Source: Nocardia sp. SYP-A9097
GTDB lineage: Bacteria; Actinomycetota; Actinomycetes; Mycobacteriales; Mycobacteriaceae
Reading direction: 5' to 3'
Assembly: GCF_009649815.1 (NCBI RefSeq)
Contig: NZ_WJIC01000021.1
Span: forward strand, 1-64,000
Length of the DNA: 64,000 nucleotides
Shown: positions 17,178-26,619 of the stretch, piece by piece
Layout: each line of letters starts with the position of its first letter
How positions within the stretch are numbered: position 1 is the stretch's first letter
The notes under the pieces: model-generated
What the model saw: the letters and a program-made list of their open reading frames with translations, nothing else
Told to the model about the DNA's origin: nothing
The model's database searches: none
Translations under genes and position numbers: made by a program

Positions 17178-17762
17178 TTGACGAAAATATTCGTGAGCTA
17201 CCGCATTGTGGACAGCGCCTATGCGGTGCGAGAAATATCGAAGCGGATGGCGGCCAGAATCGGTCGCGACAATGTGTTCCGCGACGATGACTCCCTCGAA
17301 CTCGGAACGCAGTACGCGCGCCGAATTCGAAAGGCGCTCGAGCAGTCCGACCTGCTCGTCGCGGTGATCGGGCCGCAGTGGCTCGACGTCACCGATGAGC
17401 ACGGAAATCGCCGCATCGACAACGACCGGGATTGGGTGCGGGTCGAGATGCGAACCGCCTATGAACGGGACACACCGGTGATTCCGGTTCTGCTGGACGA
17501 CACCTCACCACCCGCGGTGGACCAGCTACCCGACGATATCGAGACGCTGGGACGCTCGCAATTCTGGCGTATCCGCCACCGGACGATGGACGCGGATATC
17601 GGCGAATTGCTCGATCGACTGATACCCGGCGCACCCGAAGTGCCGCCGGAAGCTACCCGCCACATCCAGGTCAACAGGGCGGACAACAACAGCAATGTCG
17701 TCACCAATAGCGGTGGGACGCAGCACATCACCATTGGTGGCGACCACACTGGGGGACTGTGA
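17178..17762 (+). CDS. TIR-domain protein with C-terminal N/G/Q-rich motif
   Basis: A 194-aa protein. The first about 150 residues are a TIR domain: IFVSYR (4-9), the loop RDDDSLELG, LLVAVIGPQW (59-68), and WVRVEMRTAYE, where Glu90 is in the position of the catalytic glutamate of NAD-cleaving TIR enzymes. The last 30 residues contain NNSNVVTNSGGTQHITIGG, matched closely by the N-terminus of the next gene product. Bacterial TIR proteins usually degrade NAD or make cyclic signals to stop phage growth; NADase activity is inferred. The start is TTG 8 nt after GAGGAG; upstream codons in the longer frame lack coding character. The stop overlaps the next start (TGATG). Confidence 0.85.
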   Translation: MTKIFVSYRIVDSAYAVREISKRMAARIGRDNVFRDDDSLELGTQYARRIRKALEQSDLLVAVIGPQWLDVTDEHGNRRIDNDRDWVRVEMRTAYERDTPVIPVLLDDTSPPAVDQLPDDIETLGRSQFWRIRHRTMDADIGELLDRLIPGAPEVPPEATRHIQVNRADNNSNVVTNSGGTQHITIGGDHTGGL

Positions 17763-18100
17763 TGGCCCAGCCGACCGGACCGAACCCGCCTCCCGAGCCG
17801 CCGAGGCGGCAGTTCAATACCGCGCGGCACAACAGCAATGTCTTCGCGAACAACGGTGGCGAGCAGAACGTCAATATCACCCAAACGGGGGCGCATCCGC
17901 GCCGTACGTGGGCGTGGATATCCCTGGCCATATTCTTTGTAGCCGACCTCGTCTTCTTTCAATATGGTCAGTCCGCTTACACGAATGGTGCGGACCAATC
18001 CGGCGACCTCGACCGGGCGCTGATATTCATCGTGCTCCTGATCGGAACCGGAATAGTTTTCACGGTCTGTGTCCGGGACATCAAACGACGCTTGTTCTGA
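17762..18100 (+). CDS. Two-TM protein carrying the same N/G/Q-rich motif as the TIR protein
   Basis: A 112-aa protein. Residues about 18-42 hold HNSNVFANNGGEQNVNITQTG, aligning with the TIR protein tail (N-S-N-V, N, G-G, Q and I conserved). Two hydrophobic helices follow, WISLAIFFVADLVFF and ALIFIVLLIGTGIVFTV, then a short basic tail. The ATG at 17762 overlaps the TIR stop. A shared short motif in an effector and its neighbour is the pattern of amyloid signalling pairs; here the partner is a membrane protein, which might recruit or be activated by the TIR protein, or form a pore. Function is inferred only. Confidence 0.7.
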   Translation: MAQPTGPNPPPEPPRRQFNTARHNSNVFANNGGEQNVNITQTGAHPRRTWAWISLAIFFVADLVFFQYGQSAYTNGADQSGDLDRALIFIVLLIGTGIVFTVCVRDIKRRLF

Positions 18101-18137
18101 ATACCGCCCGGAACGAACAACCGAACGAGAGAGAAAT

Positions 18138-18662
18138 GTGAATCAGCCGATAGGGCTAGAGGCGGAACAGGTCCTGCGGGACCTCACCGATGAGATCCGC
18201 CGCCTCAACGACCGATCCGAGAGTCTCGAAGCCATCAACAAGAGAATGCATGAGCGGGTGGCCGCACTCGAAGCCGATCTCCTTCGAGCCAGCTTGCGCC
18301 CGGTGATCAAGGCGCTCGCCGAGTTGCACGGCGAATGTGGCCGCCACGCACAGCATGTCCGCGATACCGCGGACACCGAGCACACGGTGGCATTCGCCGA
18401 GGATTTCCTCTCGACGGCTACACGGATAGAGGACATCCTCGAGGGCCTGGGCGCGGTGACGATCGGGGTGGAAATCGGTGACCCGTTCGACCGGCGGATT
18501 CACCAGCCGTGCGGAGTGGTGGCGACGGAAATCGAAACCCGGCACGACCGGGTGAGCGCCATTCATCACCAGGGTTTCCGGAATATCTCCTCGGACAAAC
18601 CGGTGATCTACGCCAAGGTTTCGGTATGGAAATACAACAATGATCGGATAGCTCGTGACTGA
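18138..18662 (+). CDS. GrpE-like nucleotide exchange factor
   Basis: A 174-aa protein with the GrpE layout: a long N-terminal coiled coil (EQVLRDLTDEIRRLNDRSESLEAINKR region) followed by a small beta domain with VEIGDPFDRRIHQPCGVVATE and a final IYAKVSVWKY. GrpE releases ADP from Hsp70. It overlaps the downstream Hsp70 gene by 8 nt, so the two probably form a dedicated pair separate from the housekeeping dnaK-grpE-dnaJ operon. The sequence is divergent from canonical GrpE. The GTG start follows AGAGAGAAAT. I do not use grpE as a symbol because this looks like a specialised paralogue. Confidence 0.75.
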   Translation: MNQPIGLEAEQVLRDLTDEIRRLNDRSESLEAINKRMHERVAALEADLLRASLRPVIKALAELHGECGRHAQHVRDTADTEHTVAFAEDFLSTATRIEDILEGLGAVTIGVEIGDPFDRRIHQPCGVVATEIETRHDRVSAIHHQGFRNISSDKPVIYAKVSVWKYNNDRIARD

Positions 18663-20247
18663 TATTTTCGGCATTGATCTCGGCACTACTTTCTCCGCGA
18701 TCGCCTACATCGACGATTACGGGCAGCCGCTCGTGATCAATAATCCGGACGGCCTGCCCACCACCCCGTCGGCGGTGTACTTCGAACCCGAGTCCGGGCA
18801 CGTCATCACCGGGCAGGAAGCCAAGAACACCGCGAAGGTGGCGGCGGACCGGGTGGTCACGCTCATCAAGGCGTACATGGGTGAGACGCACTCCCGCGAA
18901 TTCGACGGACAGCAGTACACGCCGGAATCGATCTCGGCCTTGATTCTGCGGGCGCTCGCCAAGCACGCGGAGGATGCCACCGGCAAGAAGGTCGAGCGTG
19001 TGGTGATCACGGTCCCGGCGTACTTCGGGATCCGTGAGCGCGAGGCGACCCGGCAGGCCGGGGTGATCGCGGACCTCGAGGTGGTCGGAATCGTCACCGA
19101 ACCGGTCGCCGCGGCGCTGGCGTACGGCGTCAAATTCCGGCAGGAGCGGAAGACCGTCTTGATCTACGACCTCGGCGGCGGCACCTTCGACACCACGATT
19201 CTCCGGATCTCCCCCGAGGCGCTCGAGGTGGTGGCGATCGACGGGAATCGCACTCTCGGAGGCGCACATTGGGACGACAGGCTCGCCGGTCATCTCAATG
19301 ACCGGTTCATCGCGGAGACCGGTATGGACGACGATCCGATGAACGACGACTTCTTCTCCCAGGGCCTCTACGAGGACGTGGAGAAGGTGAAGATCTCGTT
19401 GTCGAAGAAGGAACGCACGACCCTCGCGCTCAAACACGGGAACCATCGAGCCCAGCTCGAGATCACCCGGGCCGAGTTCGAGGAACTCACCAGCGGTTTG
19501 ATCCAGCAGACCAAGGACATTGTCGATCGCACGCTGGCCGCGGCCCGCGAGAAGGACGCCGATCTCGTCATCGACGAGGTGCTCTTGGTCGGCGGCTCAT
19601 CCCAGATGCCCGCGGTCACTTCGATGCTGCGCAAGCATTACGGCTGGGAACCGCAGGTGTCCGATCCGAATCTGTCGGTGGCGAAGGGCGCGGCGATCTA
19701 CGCGGCGCTGTCGGGTGCGGAACAAGCCGGCCTCGACCCGAGCGCGAAGTCCGCGCCGAAATACGCACTCCCGGGGCAGAGCGGCGAGGCCGCGCCGCGT
19801 CGGATTACGAACGTGCTGCCCAAGGGGCTCGGTATCCAATTTCTCGATACCGCCGGGCCCGAGCCGGAGCATTTCATCGGATTCCTCGCGCGCAAAAATG
19901 CCGAGCTGCCATTGCGAGAGTCCTTGACCGCGTACACATTCAGTGAAAATCAGACGGAAGTGGCGGTCCGGGTTTTCGAACAGGGCGGCGAGGTCGAGTC
20001 CCGGCTGCCGTCCGACAACCACGAGATCACGCCCGACGGTGGTGCGGTGATCACCGGTCTACCGCCGTTGCCGCGTGACTCGGAGATCCATATCACCGTC
20101 GTCATCGATGCCCAAGGGCTGGCGAGTATCGAAGCGGTGGAACCGGTTTCGGGCAAACGGCTCACCATGACCATGAGCGTGAGTGTGTTGCAGGCGGAGG
20201 ATGTCGAGGCGGCCAGGGATATGGTCCGGGAACTCGTGCTGGAGTAG
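18655..20247 (+). CDS. Hsp70/DnaK-family protein lacking the C-terminal lid
   Basis: A 530-aa Hsp70-type protein. The ATPase domain is complete: phosphate-1 GIDLGTTFSAIAYID, phosphate-2 YDLGGGTFDTTI, the adenosine motif LVGGSSQMPAV and KGAAIYAALSG. It is joined to a beta-type substrate domain (about 395-510). The 100-residue helical lid and tail of housekeeping DnaK (over 600 aa) are missing, and the usual VLLLDVTPLSLG linker is replaced by NVLPKGLGIQ. It starts with GTG inside the GrpE-like gene. Context (GrpE, FN3 protein, GTPases, vWA) suggests a chaperone switch holding or releasing a client or effector. Confidence 0.88.
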   Translation: MTDIFGIDLGTTFSAIAYIDDYGQPLVINNPDGLPTTPSAVYFEPESGHVITGQEAKNTAKVAADRVVTLIKAYMGETHSREFDGQQYTPESISALILRALAKHAEDATGKKVERVVITVPAYFGIREREATRQAGVIADLEVVGIVTEPVAAALAYGVKFRQERKTVLIYDLGGGTFDTTILRISPEALEVVAIDGNRTLGGAHWDDRLAGHLNDRFIAETGMDDDPMNDDFFSQGLYEDVEKVKISLSKKERTTLALKHGNHRAQLEITRAEFEELTSGLIQQTKDIVDRTLAAAREKDADLVIDEVLLVGGSSQMPAVTSMLRKHYGWEPQVSDPNLSVAKGAAIYAALSGAEQAGLDPSAKSAPKYALPGQSGEAAPRRITNVLPKGLGIQFLDTAGPEPEHFIGFLARKNAELPLRESLTAYTFSENQTEVAVRVFEQGGEVESRLPSDNHEITPDGGAVITGLPPLPRDSEIHITVVIDAQGLASIEAVEPVSGKRLTMTMSVSVLQAEDVEAARDMVRELVLE

Positions 20248-20254
20248 AAGTTCT

Positions 20255-22984
20255 GTGGATGCCACGACGTACAAGAGCACCGTCCTCATTCCACTCCGCC
20301 GGGTCCATCTCACCGATCTCACGAATGGGATCGCGGAACTGAACAACGGCGCCGATTTCCCGGACAAACTCGACCTGGCGCTGGTGTACGCCATCGAACC
20401 GGGGATGAACGACGCACAGATCGCGGCACGGATTCGCGATGTCCGGCTGTGGTGGAACGCCAATATGCAGCGGAGCAATCTCAAAGAGGTCGCCAAATTC
20501 TGTAGCAATCTCGATGGTTTGCTCACCCGGAAGCATCGCGATCTGACGAGCGCGGGCTTCTGGAGCCGGTGGCGCGAACAGCGAACGAATCGGTCCAAGT
20601 CGGCGCTGGCGGCCGTCGGCAAGATGCTGGAGAACCAGTACCGCGACTTCGGCGTGGTCACGCTCGCCCAGGTGAAGGCGGCCGCGGCCACCGACGGTTT
20701 GCTGAGCACGCTGTCGGATGACGAGCTCACCGCATCCGTCGAATCGTCGGTCGCCTTGCACCTGGTCGACAAATTCGAGGAGCCGGAGTGCCGACTGCCC
20801 GATCCTGTTCGCCGGGAATGGGTTACGACCGTCAACCTCCGGACGGTGCTGGATGCGATCTTCCTGGAGAAGCCGCCGTCGGGCTTCCGGCTGATCGGCG
20901 GATTCGTCTGTCAGGGAGTTCGTCCGCCCGATGCCGTGGCGCTCCGGCAAGCCTTGGATGCGTGCGATAAGCGGGCCGGCAGTGAGATCGAGCCGGTCAA
21001 GAAACTGCTGCACGCATTGCGTGACGCGCAGGCGAAGGGACTGGATCCGGCGCAACTCGCGCTGGTGCAGTTGATCGAGGTCGCCCGGGACATCCTGCAG
21101 GGTGGCATTGTGGCACTTGCCATTCAGGCCCTGGTCGACAAGGGACTCGACCGTATCGATGCCGCCCGGGTCGTGTTGCATTGTGTCGACGCCGCGGCCA
21201 CTCGGACCAGCCGCGATACCCCCGAGCGGGTGATCGAACTGGTCACCGAGGGGAAGCTGCGTGGCGCGCGGGCACTGTACTCGGCGCTGTCGAATATCGA
21301 CGCGCACGCCGATACCGAGGCCATGAACCAGGCCCTGAGCACGCTGACCCGGACCGAACAGCAAGTCGCACAGCTGCGTTCGCGGGCCGAGCAGGCACTG
21401 GGCGAGGGCCGGATCACCGTGGCCGCCGAAGTGCTCGGACAGGCGGCCGCGCTTGCCGAGGACGACGAATCGCTGGCCCGGCTCGTCGCGTCACTGCCGC
21501 CCGCGCCACCGAGCTCGCTGGGTCTCACCGCCGTCTTTCCCCCCGAGGCAGCGGCGAACGGCGTTCGCCTCTTCTGGCCGAAAAGCTCTGGGGCGGACGA
21601 CACTACGACGTACGAGGTGGTGCGCAAATCGGGTTCGGCGCCCCTCGACATCCGCGATGGCGTCACGATCGCCTCCACCTCCTCGACCGAGGCGCTCGAT
21701 TCCGGCGCTCCGGTGGCCGAACCCCTGTGGTACGCGGTGGCCGCGCGCCGGGGCGGTGAGGCTTCACCGGTGACCGTCGCCGAAATCGTGCTGCTGCCAC
21801 CGGTACACGATGTCGTGGTCACCACCGAACCGACCAGGATTGCCCTGCAATGGGTCGCGCCGGTGGGTGCGGCGCGGACCTCGGTGGTCCGGACCGATCC
21901 CGATGGCACCCGGCGCAGTCTGTCGCCGCGCGCGTCGAATTCCCTTCGCGCAGAGGGACTCCGGACATCGGAGACCTATGTCTTCGACCTGACCGCCGAG
22001 TACGTCGGTGCCGCCGGTGAGGTACTGACCGCGACACCGTGCCGGGTGCGCGCGATTCCACGCCGCAAGGCCGGGCCGATGCTGGAGCTCGGGGTACGCC
22101 CCGTCCGGATTGTCGATACGCAGGCGGAGGTGGTCGCCGAGTGGAAGGCGCCACCGGGCACCGATATCGAGATCTGGCGGTTCCAGACCGCACCGGGCTG
22201 GAGTCTCGGCAGCACGGTCGAGTACTCCGCGCTGGCCGCCGCCGACGGCACGCGGCTCCCGGGCGCGCTGGATCGGGCGGGCGATACGGCCCGCCTCACC
22301 GCCACCGTGCCCACCGGCCTGTCGCACTATGTCGCGATCACACCGGACCAGCCCGCCGCGATTGTGGGAAAGGCTGTGTCCCTGGCGATTTGCGAGCCGG
22401 TGGCCGATCCACGGGCCGAACGATTCGGCGATCAGGTGGTGATCAGCTGGAAGTGGCCGCGTGACGACTATCGCGTCGAAGCGGTCTGGTCGTCCGGCGA
22501 GTACGGCGGCAGTGCCCGCACGAGCCGGCCGGAGTACATCCGCAATGGCGGGATGCGCCTGTCCGTCGGCCCGGGTGCCGCGCAGATCCGGCTGTCGAGC
22601 ATTGTCGAATCCGCCGAGGGGCGATGGTCGTCGCCGGAGGTGGTGCTGCGACTGGATGGGGCGGCGCTCAGTGCCCGGTACCGGATGCTGTGGCCCAAGC
22701 CGTTGTTCGGCCGCGGGCCGTTGCAGATCGAGTTCACCGCCGATACCGCGACGCGCGGCACGGTCGTGGTCGTGCATGCCCAGAGCGGCGCCTATCTCCC
22801 GCAACGTCGCATCGACAGCTATGTGGTGCAACGTATTCCGCTCGACATTCCCGCGGACGGGCCGCAGCTCGTCCCGGTGCCGATCCCGAAAATGCCGAAA
22901 CCGTATTGGGTGCGGTGCTTCGCCGAATCGCCGGAGACCCTCACCCTCACCGATCCGCCGTCCGACACTCTGAGAGGCCGCTGA
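20255..22984 (+). CDS. Large protein with helical N-terminus and fibronectin-III-like domains
   Basis: A 909-aa protein without signal peptide or membrane helix. Residues 1 to about 450 are mostly helical, with a coiled-coil-like stretch around the EQQVAQLRSRAEQALGEG region. From about 455 there are repeated beta-sandwich segments with fibronectin-III character: LTAVFPPEAAANGVRLFWP then YEVVRKSG, and IALQWVAPVGAARTSVVR. A cytoplasmic FN3 protein inside an Hsp70/GTPase operon is unusual and suggests a scaffold or recognition role. Start GTG at 20255 after GGAGTAGAAG, 7 nt past the Hsp70 stop. Its stop overlaps the next ATG (TGATG). No enzymatic motif was found. Confidence 0.75.
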   Translation: MDATTYKSTVLIPLRRVHLTDLTNGIAELNNGADFPDKLDLALVYAIEPGMNDAQIAARIRDVRLWWNANMQRSNLKEVAKFCSNLDGLLTRKHRDLTSAGFWSRWREQRTNRSKSALAAVGKMLENQYRDFGVVTLAQVKAAAATDGLLSTLSDDELTASVESSVALHLVDKFEEPECRLPDPVRREWVTTVNLRTVLDAIFLEKPPSGFRLIGGFVCQGVRPPDAVALRQALDACDKRAGSEIEPVKKLLHALRDAQAKGLDPAQLALVQLIEVARDILQGGIVALAIQALVDKGLDRIDAARVVLHCVDAAATRTSRDTPERVIELVTEGKLRGARALYSALSNIDAHADTEAMNQALSTLTRTEQQVAQLRSRAEQALGEGRITVAAEVLGQAAALAEDDESLARLVASLPPAPPSSLGLTAVFPPEAAANGVRLFWPKSSGADDTTTYEVVRKSGSAPLDIRDGVTIASTSSTEALDSGAPVAEPLWYAVAARRGGEASPVTVAEIVLLPPVHDVVVTTEPTRIALQWVAPVGAARTSVVRTDPDGTRRSLSPRASNSLRAEGLRTSETYVFDLTAEYVGAAGEVLTATPCRVRAIPRRKAGPMLELGVRPVRIVDTQAEVVAEWKAPPGTDIEIWRFQTAPGWSLGSTVEYSALAAADGTRLPGALDRAGDTARLTATVPTGLSHYVAITPDQPAAIVGKAVSLAICEPVADPRAERFGDQVVISWKWPRDDYRVEAVWSSGEYGGSARTSRPEYIRNGGMRLSVGPGAAQIRLSSIVESAEGRWSSPEVVLRLDGAALSARYRMLWPKPLFGRGPLQIEFTADTATRGTVVVVHAQSGAYLPQRRIDSYVVQRIPLDIPADGPQLVPVPIPKMPKPYWVRCFAESPETLTLTDPPSDTLRGR

Positions 22985-24186
22985 TGGTGCTCGCGCATAT
23001 CACCGGGAAAGCCGCATGCCCGTACTGCTATCACCGAATCACCTTGAACAGCATCATGTTCCGATGCAGTGGACGCCCCGCCCCGGGGAAGGACGCCTGC
23101 CCGCGCGAAGTCGATCCGGAGCGGGTGCGCCAGCTGCATGACGCGACGCCGGTGCTGCCCTCCTTTGTCTCCCCGCACAAGCTGTTCCGCTCCGGTCAAC
23201 GCGCCCAATGCCCGGAGTGCGCGGGAGAGGCCGGGACCCGTGTGTGTCCCGCGTGCCGCTCGGTGCTCCCCTCGGCCTTCGGTTCGGGCAGCCCGATGTT
23301 CGGCATGGTGGGCACCCCGTCGGCGGGTAAGACCGTCTACCTCACCGTGCTGGTCAGTGAACTGCAGGAACCGACTCGGCGCCGATTCGGCGCGGCCACC
23401 TTCTTCGTGGGCGAATCCCCGATGATCAACGATGTCCGCGCGTGGCGGCAGGGCATGGATGAAGGGCGGTTGCCCGCGCTCACCCAGCGAGCGTCGACGT
23501 CGGCGGCACGGATGCCGGTGGTCATCGACTGGCAGCAGGAACGCCGCAACAGGATCGGCATCAACCGGGTGGCCTCGACGGCACTGTCGTTCTACGACAC
23601 CGCGGGGGAGGACCTCGAAACCGCCAGCAGGGCAACGGATCAGCGGTATCTTGCCGCCGCCGACGGTTTGATCGTGGTGCTGGACCCGTTCCAGATCGCG
23701 GGCAATGCCAAACGCGGCGAGGCCCGGGGCGTCTCCGAGCGTTACCACCCCGATCACCCGGTCCAGGTGCTCTCGAACGTCACCGAGATGCTGCGGTCGG
23801 TCGATGGAGTCCGGCGGAACCGGAAGATCACCCGGCCGCTCGCGGTCGCGGTGACGAAGATCGACGCCTTCTACGATCAGATCCCGCCGGACAGTCCTAT
23901 CCGCCGGCCGTCCCCTGCCGCACCGCATTTCGACGACGGCGACTCCCTCGATATTCATCAGCATGTCGCCGGGCTCATCAATGAATGGGGTGGTGACGAC
24001 GTGCTCCGGCATCTCGAGTTGAACTACCGGACCTACCGGCTCTTCGCGGTTTCGGCGCTCGGTGCGGAGCCGGAGTATCGGACCGGTCGCACCGATATTC
24101 GCGGAGTGCGCCCGCACCGGGTGAGTGAACCGCTGCTGTGGCTCATGGCCAATCACGGGATAGTCGATTCCGGCAGGGGGCAGTAG
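22984..24186 (+). CDS. Zinc-ribbon GTPase of the TRAFAC / double-GTPase type
   Basis: A 400-aa soluble protein. Cysteine pairs at the N-terminus (CPYC near 12-15; CPEC and CPAC near 76-91) form probable zinc ribbons. A GTPase domain follows: G1 GTPSAGKT (110-117), G3 DTAGED (205-210), G4 TKID (291-294). The DTAGED motif and sequence character match GTPases that, as I recall, are described in NTP-dependent conflict systems of multicellular bacteria and occur next to GAP1 proteins; a GAP1-like gene follows 3 bp downstream. A second, membrane-bound GTPase with similar ribbons is two genes on. Role: a GTP switch, with target unknown. Confidence 0.82.
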   Translation: MVLAHITGKAACPYCYHRITLNSIMFRCSGRPAPGKDACPREVDPERVRQLHDATPVLPSFVSPHKLFRSGQRAQCPECAGEAGTRVCPACRSVLPSAFGSGSPMFGMVGTPSAGKTVYLTVLVSELQEPTRRRFGAATFFVGESPMINDVRAWRQGMDEGRLPALTQRASTSAARMPVVIDWQQERRNRIGINRVASTALSFYDTAGEDLETASRATDQRYLAAADGLIVVLDPFQIAGNAKRGEARGVSERYHPDHPVQVLSNVTEMLRSVDGVRRNRKITRPLAVAVTKIDAFYDQIPPDSPIRRPSPAAPHFDDGDSLDIHQHVAGLINEWGGDDVLRHLELNYRTYRLFAVSALGAEPEYRTGRTDIRGVRPHRVSEPLLWLMANHGIVDSGRGQ

Positions 24187-24189
24187 GCC

Positions 24190-26619
24190 ATGGGGTTCAG
24201 TTCACTGCTGTACACCGAATGCCGCCCCGATCGGTCGGTGCATGGCCGGGAAGGCATGCAGTTCCAGGCCGAAAGTCCCGGTGCCACAGCCGAAATGGAG
24301 CAGGCCATCGTCGCGCACCTGCTGCATCGGCCCAGTCAGAAGTTGATGGCCGCGGACACTCCGGTCGACGCGCACCCGTTGTCCTTCTCCTACTATCGCG
24401 CTCGCGGCCATTACTACCTGGGGGTGGGGCGCTATATCGGGCGGGACAGTCGAGGCCGGGAGGGCAATCAGCTGACCCATTGCCTGGTGACCGATGATCC
24501 CGACGATATTCGGCCGGCCCGGCCGGCTCAGCTGTTCCGATCCGGCGTCTGGCTGACCGTTCCGTCCGATTCGATTCGGTTGGAGACCGTGGCCGCGCCA
24601 TTGCGGGTCGCGGACGCGTACCAGCCCACCGCATTGCACACCATGGCGTGCGCGCAGCCGGGGATCGAGAATTTCCTGCCGAAACTGCTGACCGCCTTCG
24701 AGGAGGCGGTCGGCGCGCAACGGAAGAAGCTGGTGGTCTCGGCCACCGATGTGGATCAGGCGATTCGGTGGATCGCGCTGGGTGGTCTGTTCCTCAACCC
24801 GGCCGACGTGCTGGATATGTCCTTTCGTGTCTTCACCGAATCGCCTCTCGCGGACGATCTTTCGATCGCGGTGTTCAATCCCGCGCTGATCCGGTCGGCG
24901 CCGGCGATCGAGGCCCTGCCGGCCGCTCTCAATGGGATCGATCTGGATTCGTACCGGACCTCGGCCATCACACCGTCGGAATCGGCGGCCACGTATGCGC
25001 GGTGGTTTCTCGAGCACGACGCCTTCGACGCGCTCGAGGCGATCGAGTTGGGTCGTCGCTGGCAGCCACATCTGGCTTCCCCAGCGGTCGCGACCGCCAT
25101 GACCGGGATTGTCTGTCTCGATCTTCCCGCCGGGCGCGAAACCGATGCCGGGGCGATTGCGGAGGCACTCGCCGCCATCTCGGAGCACGAACCCGACGAT
25201 ATGGACGAGTATGGCGGCGTACTGGCCGAGGCGCTGCTGACGATCCGCCCGTCGGCCACAGACGACCCGGCCGCAGTGCACCGCGCGGTGCTGGCGCTGC
25301 GCCGCAACCGCCATCACGATGCCGCGGAATCGCTGACCCTGGCGTTGCTGGAGGGCACGCGGTTGTATCCGGATACCTATGGTGTGCGCTGGTCCGAGGC
25401 GATTCGCACGCCCGATACCGGCGAGCCCGCCCGCGCCAGGTGGTCGAGCGCCGAAACGCAGCATCGCGCCGTGCAGCTGCTGTCGGAAACGCTTGCGGCC
25501 GCCCAGGATTCGTCGCTCGGCCCGCTGTTCACCATCATTCCGGTGCTCGGTCTCGGTATCCGCTGGGTGTCGGTACAGGCCGCGGGGGAGCGGCTGGCCG
25601 ACTATTGGGCCGTCCATCCGGAGGCGGTGTCCGGCGGGGCTCGCACGGCGTTCTATCCCGAGCTGGAGGCGTTGCTCTGGCAGGCGTTGGAGTCGCGAAT
25701 CCTGGATCGGGACGAGACCGTGCGCCGGGCGATGATGTCCGGGCGCTGGGATTGGTTGCGGGCCCATACCGGTCGATACGGTTCGTCTTCGGCGGTTGCC
25801 GTGGCGCTCACCGCCAGTGCGGTGGCTTCGGCTCCGCACCCCGAGCGCCTGGTCATTCTGCGGGAGTATTTGGATACCGCTACCGCACCGCACTGGTCCC
25901 TGTTCTTCGAGGCCGGCCGGCCCGTCGATCCGGACCTGCTCGGCGTGTGGGTCTCGGCGGACCCGGCGGCCCTGCATGATCGTCCCTTCGCCGATCTGGT
26001 GGCGGTGGCGATCGACAGGGAGCTCTCCGGTGGCGCTCGCACGCTGCTCGATCGCCTGGCACGGCTGCACAACCTGCCGCCGGAGCTCGCCGATATCTCC
26101 GCGAAAGCTCTTCGGGCGCAAGAGATTCTGAAGGCGCTCCGGGACGGATATTCCGACATTCCCAACCCGTTGATAGACGACTTGGCAACCATCGATGTGC
26201 GCTTCCAGAACTATTACGCGGCGAACATCGCCGAATATCTGATACTGCAGAGCGATCAGGTCGGGGTGAGCCGATATTTGAGCGCGACCCGCTCCTATCA
26301 GGTGCGGCAGTACTTCTACGGGCACACCATCGCGCATCTACAGAATGACATGCCGGGTTTCGCCCACCAGTTGCTCTACGTCTGCCGCTCGAAGGATACT
26401 GCCGCCCCCATGCGGAACGAGGTCGAGGGCGCGTTCGCGGACTGGATTCGCAAGAGCGGCAACAAGAAACGCGCGCTGGAAGCAGGCCGGCACCTCGATC
26501 GGCACCATCAGGTGATGTGGAACGCGCTCATCGAAGACGTCTCCGCGGAGCGGGTGGCGCATCGGCCGCAACCTCGAAAACTCCCGTCCATCCCCAAATT
26601 TCGGAAGGGCAGTCGATGA
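24190..26619 (+). CDS. GAP1-type GTPase-associated protein
   Basis: An 809-aa protein. The N-terminal domain (about 1-150) has the features I associate with the GAP1-N2 family: SLLYTECRPDRS, GMQFQAESPGAT, RDSRGREGNQLTHCLV and RPAQLFRSGVW. A large helical middle and C-terminal region has no recognisable catalytic motif. GAP1 proteins are named for their constant neighbourhood with zinc-ribbon/double GTPases and are thought to regulate them or respond to them; the biochemistry is unproven. It sits between the two GTPase genes. The start is an ATG 3 bp after the first GTPase, and the stop overlaps the second GTPase start (ATGA). Confidence 0.78.
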   Translation: MGFSSLLYTECRPDRSVHGREGMQFQAESPGATAEMEQAIVAHLLHRPSQKLMAADTPVDAHPLSFSYYRARGHYYLGVGRYIGRDSRGREGNQLTHCLVTDDPDDIRPARPAQLFRSGVWLTVPSDSIRLETVAAPLRVADAYQPTALHTMACAQPGIENFLPKLLTAFEEAVGAQRKKLVVSATDVDQAIRWIALGGLFLNPADVLDMSFRVFTESPLADDLSIAVFNPALIRSAPAIEALPAALNGIDLDSYRTSAITPSESAATYARWFLEHDAFDALEAIELGRRWQPHLASPAVATAMTGIVCLDLPAGRETDAGAIAEALAAISEHEPDDMDEYGGVLAEALLTIRPSATDDPAAVHRAVLALRRNRHHDAAESLTLALLEGTRLYPDTYGVRWSEAIRTPDTGEPARARWSSAETQHRAVQLLSETLAAAQDSSLGPLFTIIPVLGLGIRWVSVQAAGERLADYWAVHPEAVSGGARTAFYPELEALLWQALESRILDRDETVRRAMMSGRWDWLRAHTGRYGSSSAVAVALTASAVASAPHPERLVILREYLDTATAPHWSLFFEAGRPVDPDLLGVWVSADPAALHDRPFADLVAVAIDRELSGGARTLLDRLARLHNLPPELADISAKALRAQEILKALRDGYSDIPNPLIDDLATIDVRFQNYYAANIAEYLILQSDQVGVSRYLSATRSYQVRQYFYGHTIAHLQNDMPGFAHQLLYVCRSKDTAAPMRNEVEGAFADWIRKSGNKKRALEAGRHLDRHHQVMWNALIEDVSAERVAHRPQPRKLPSIPKFRKGSR

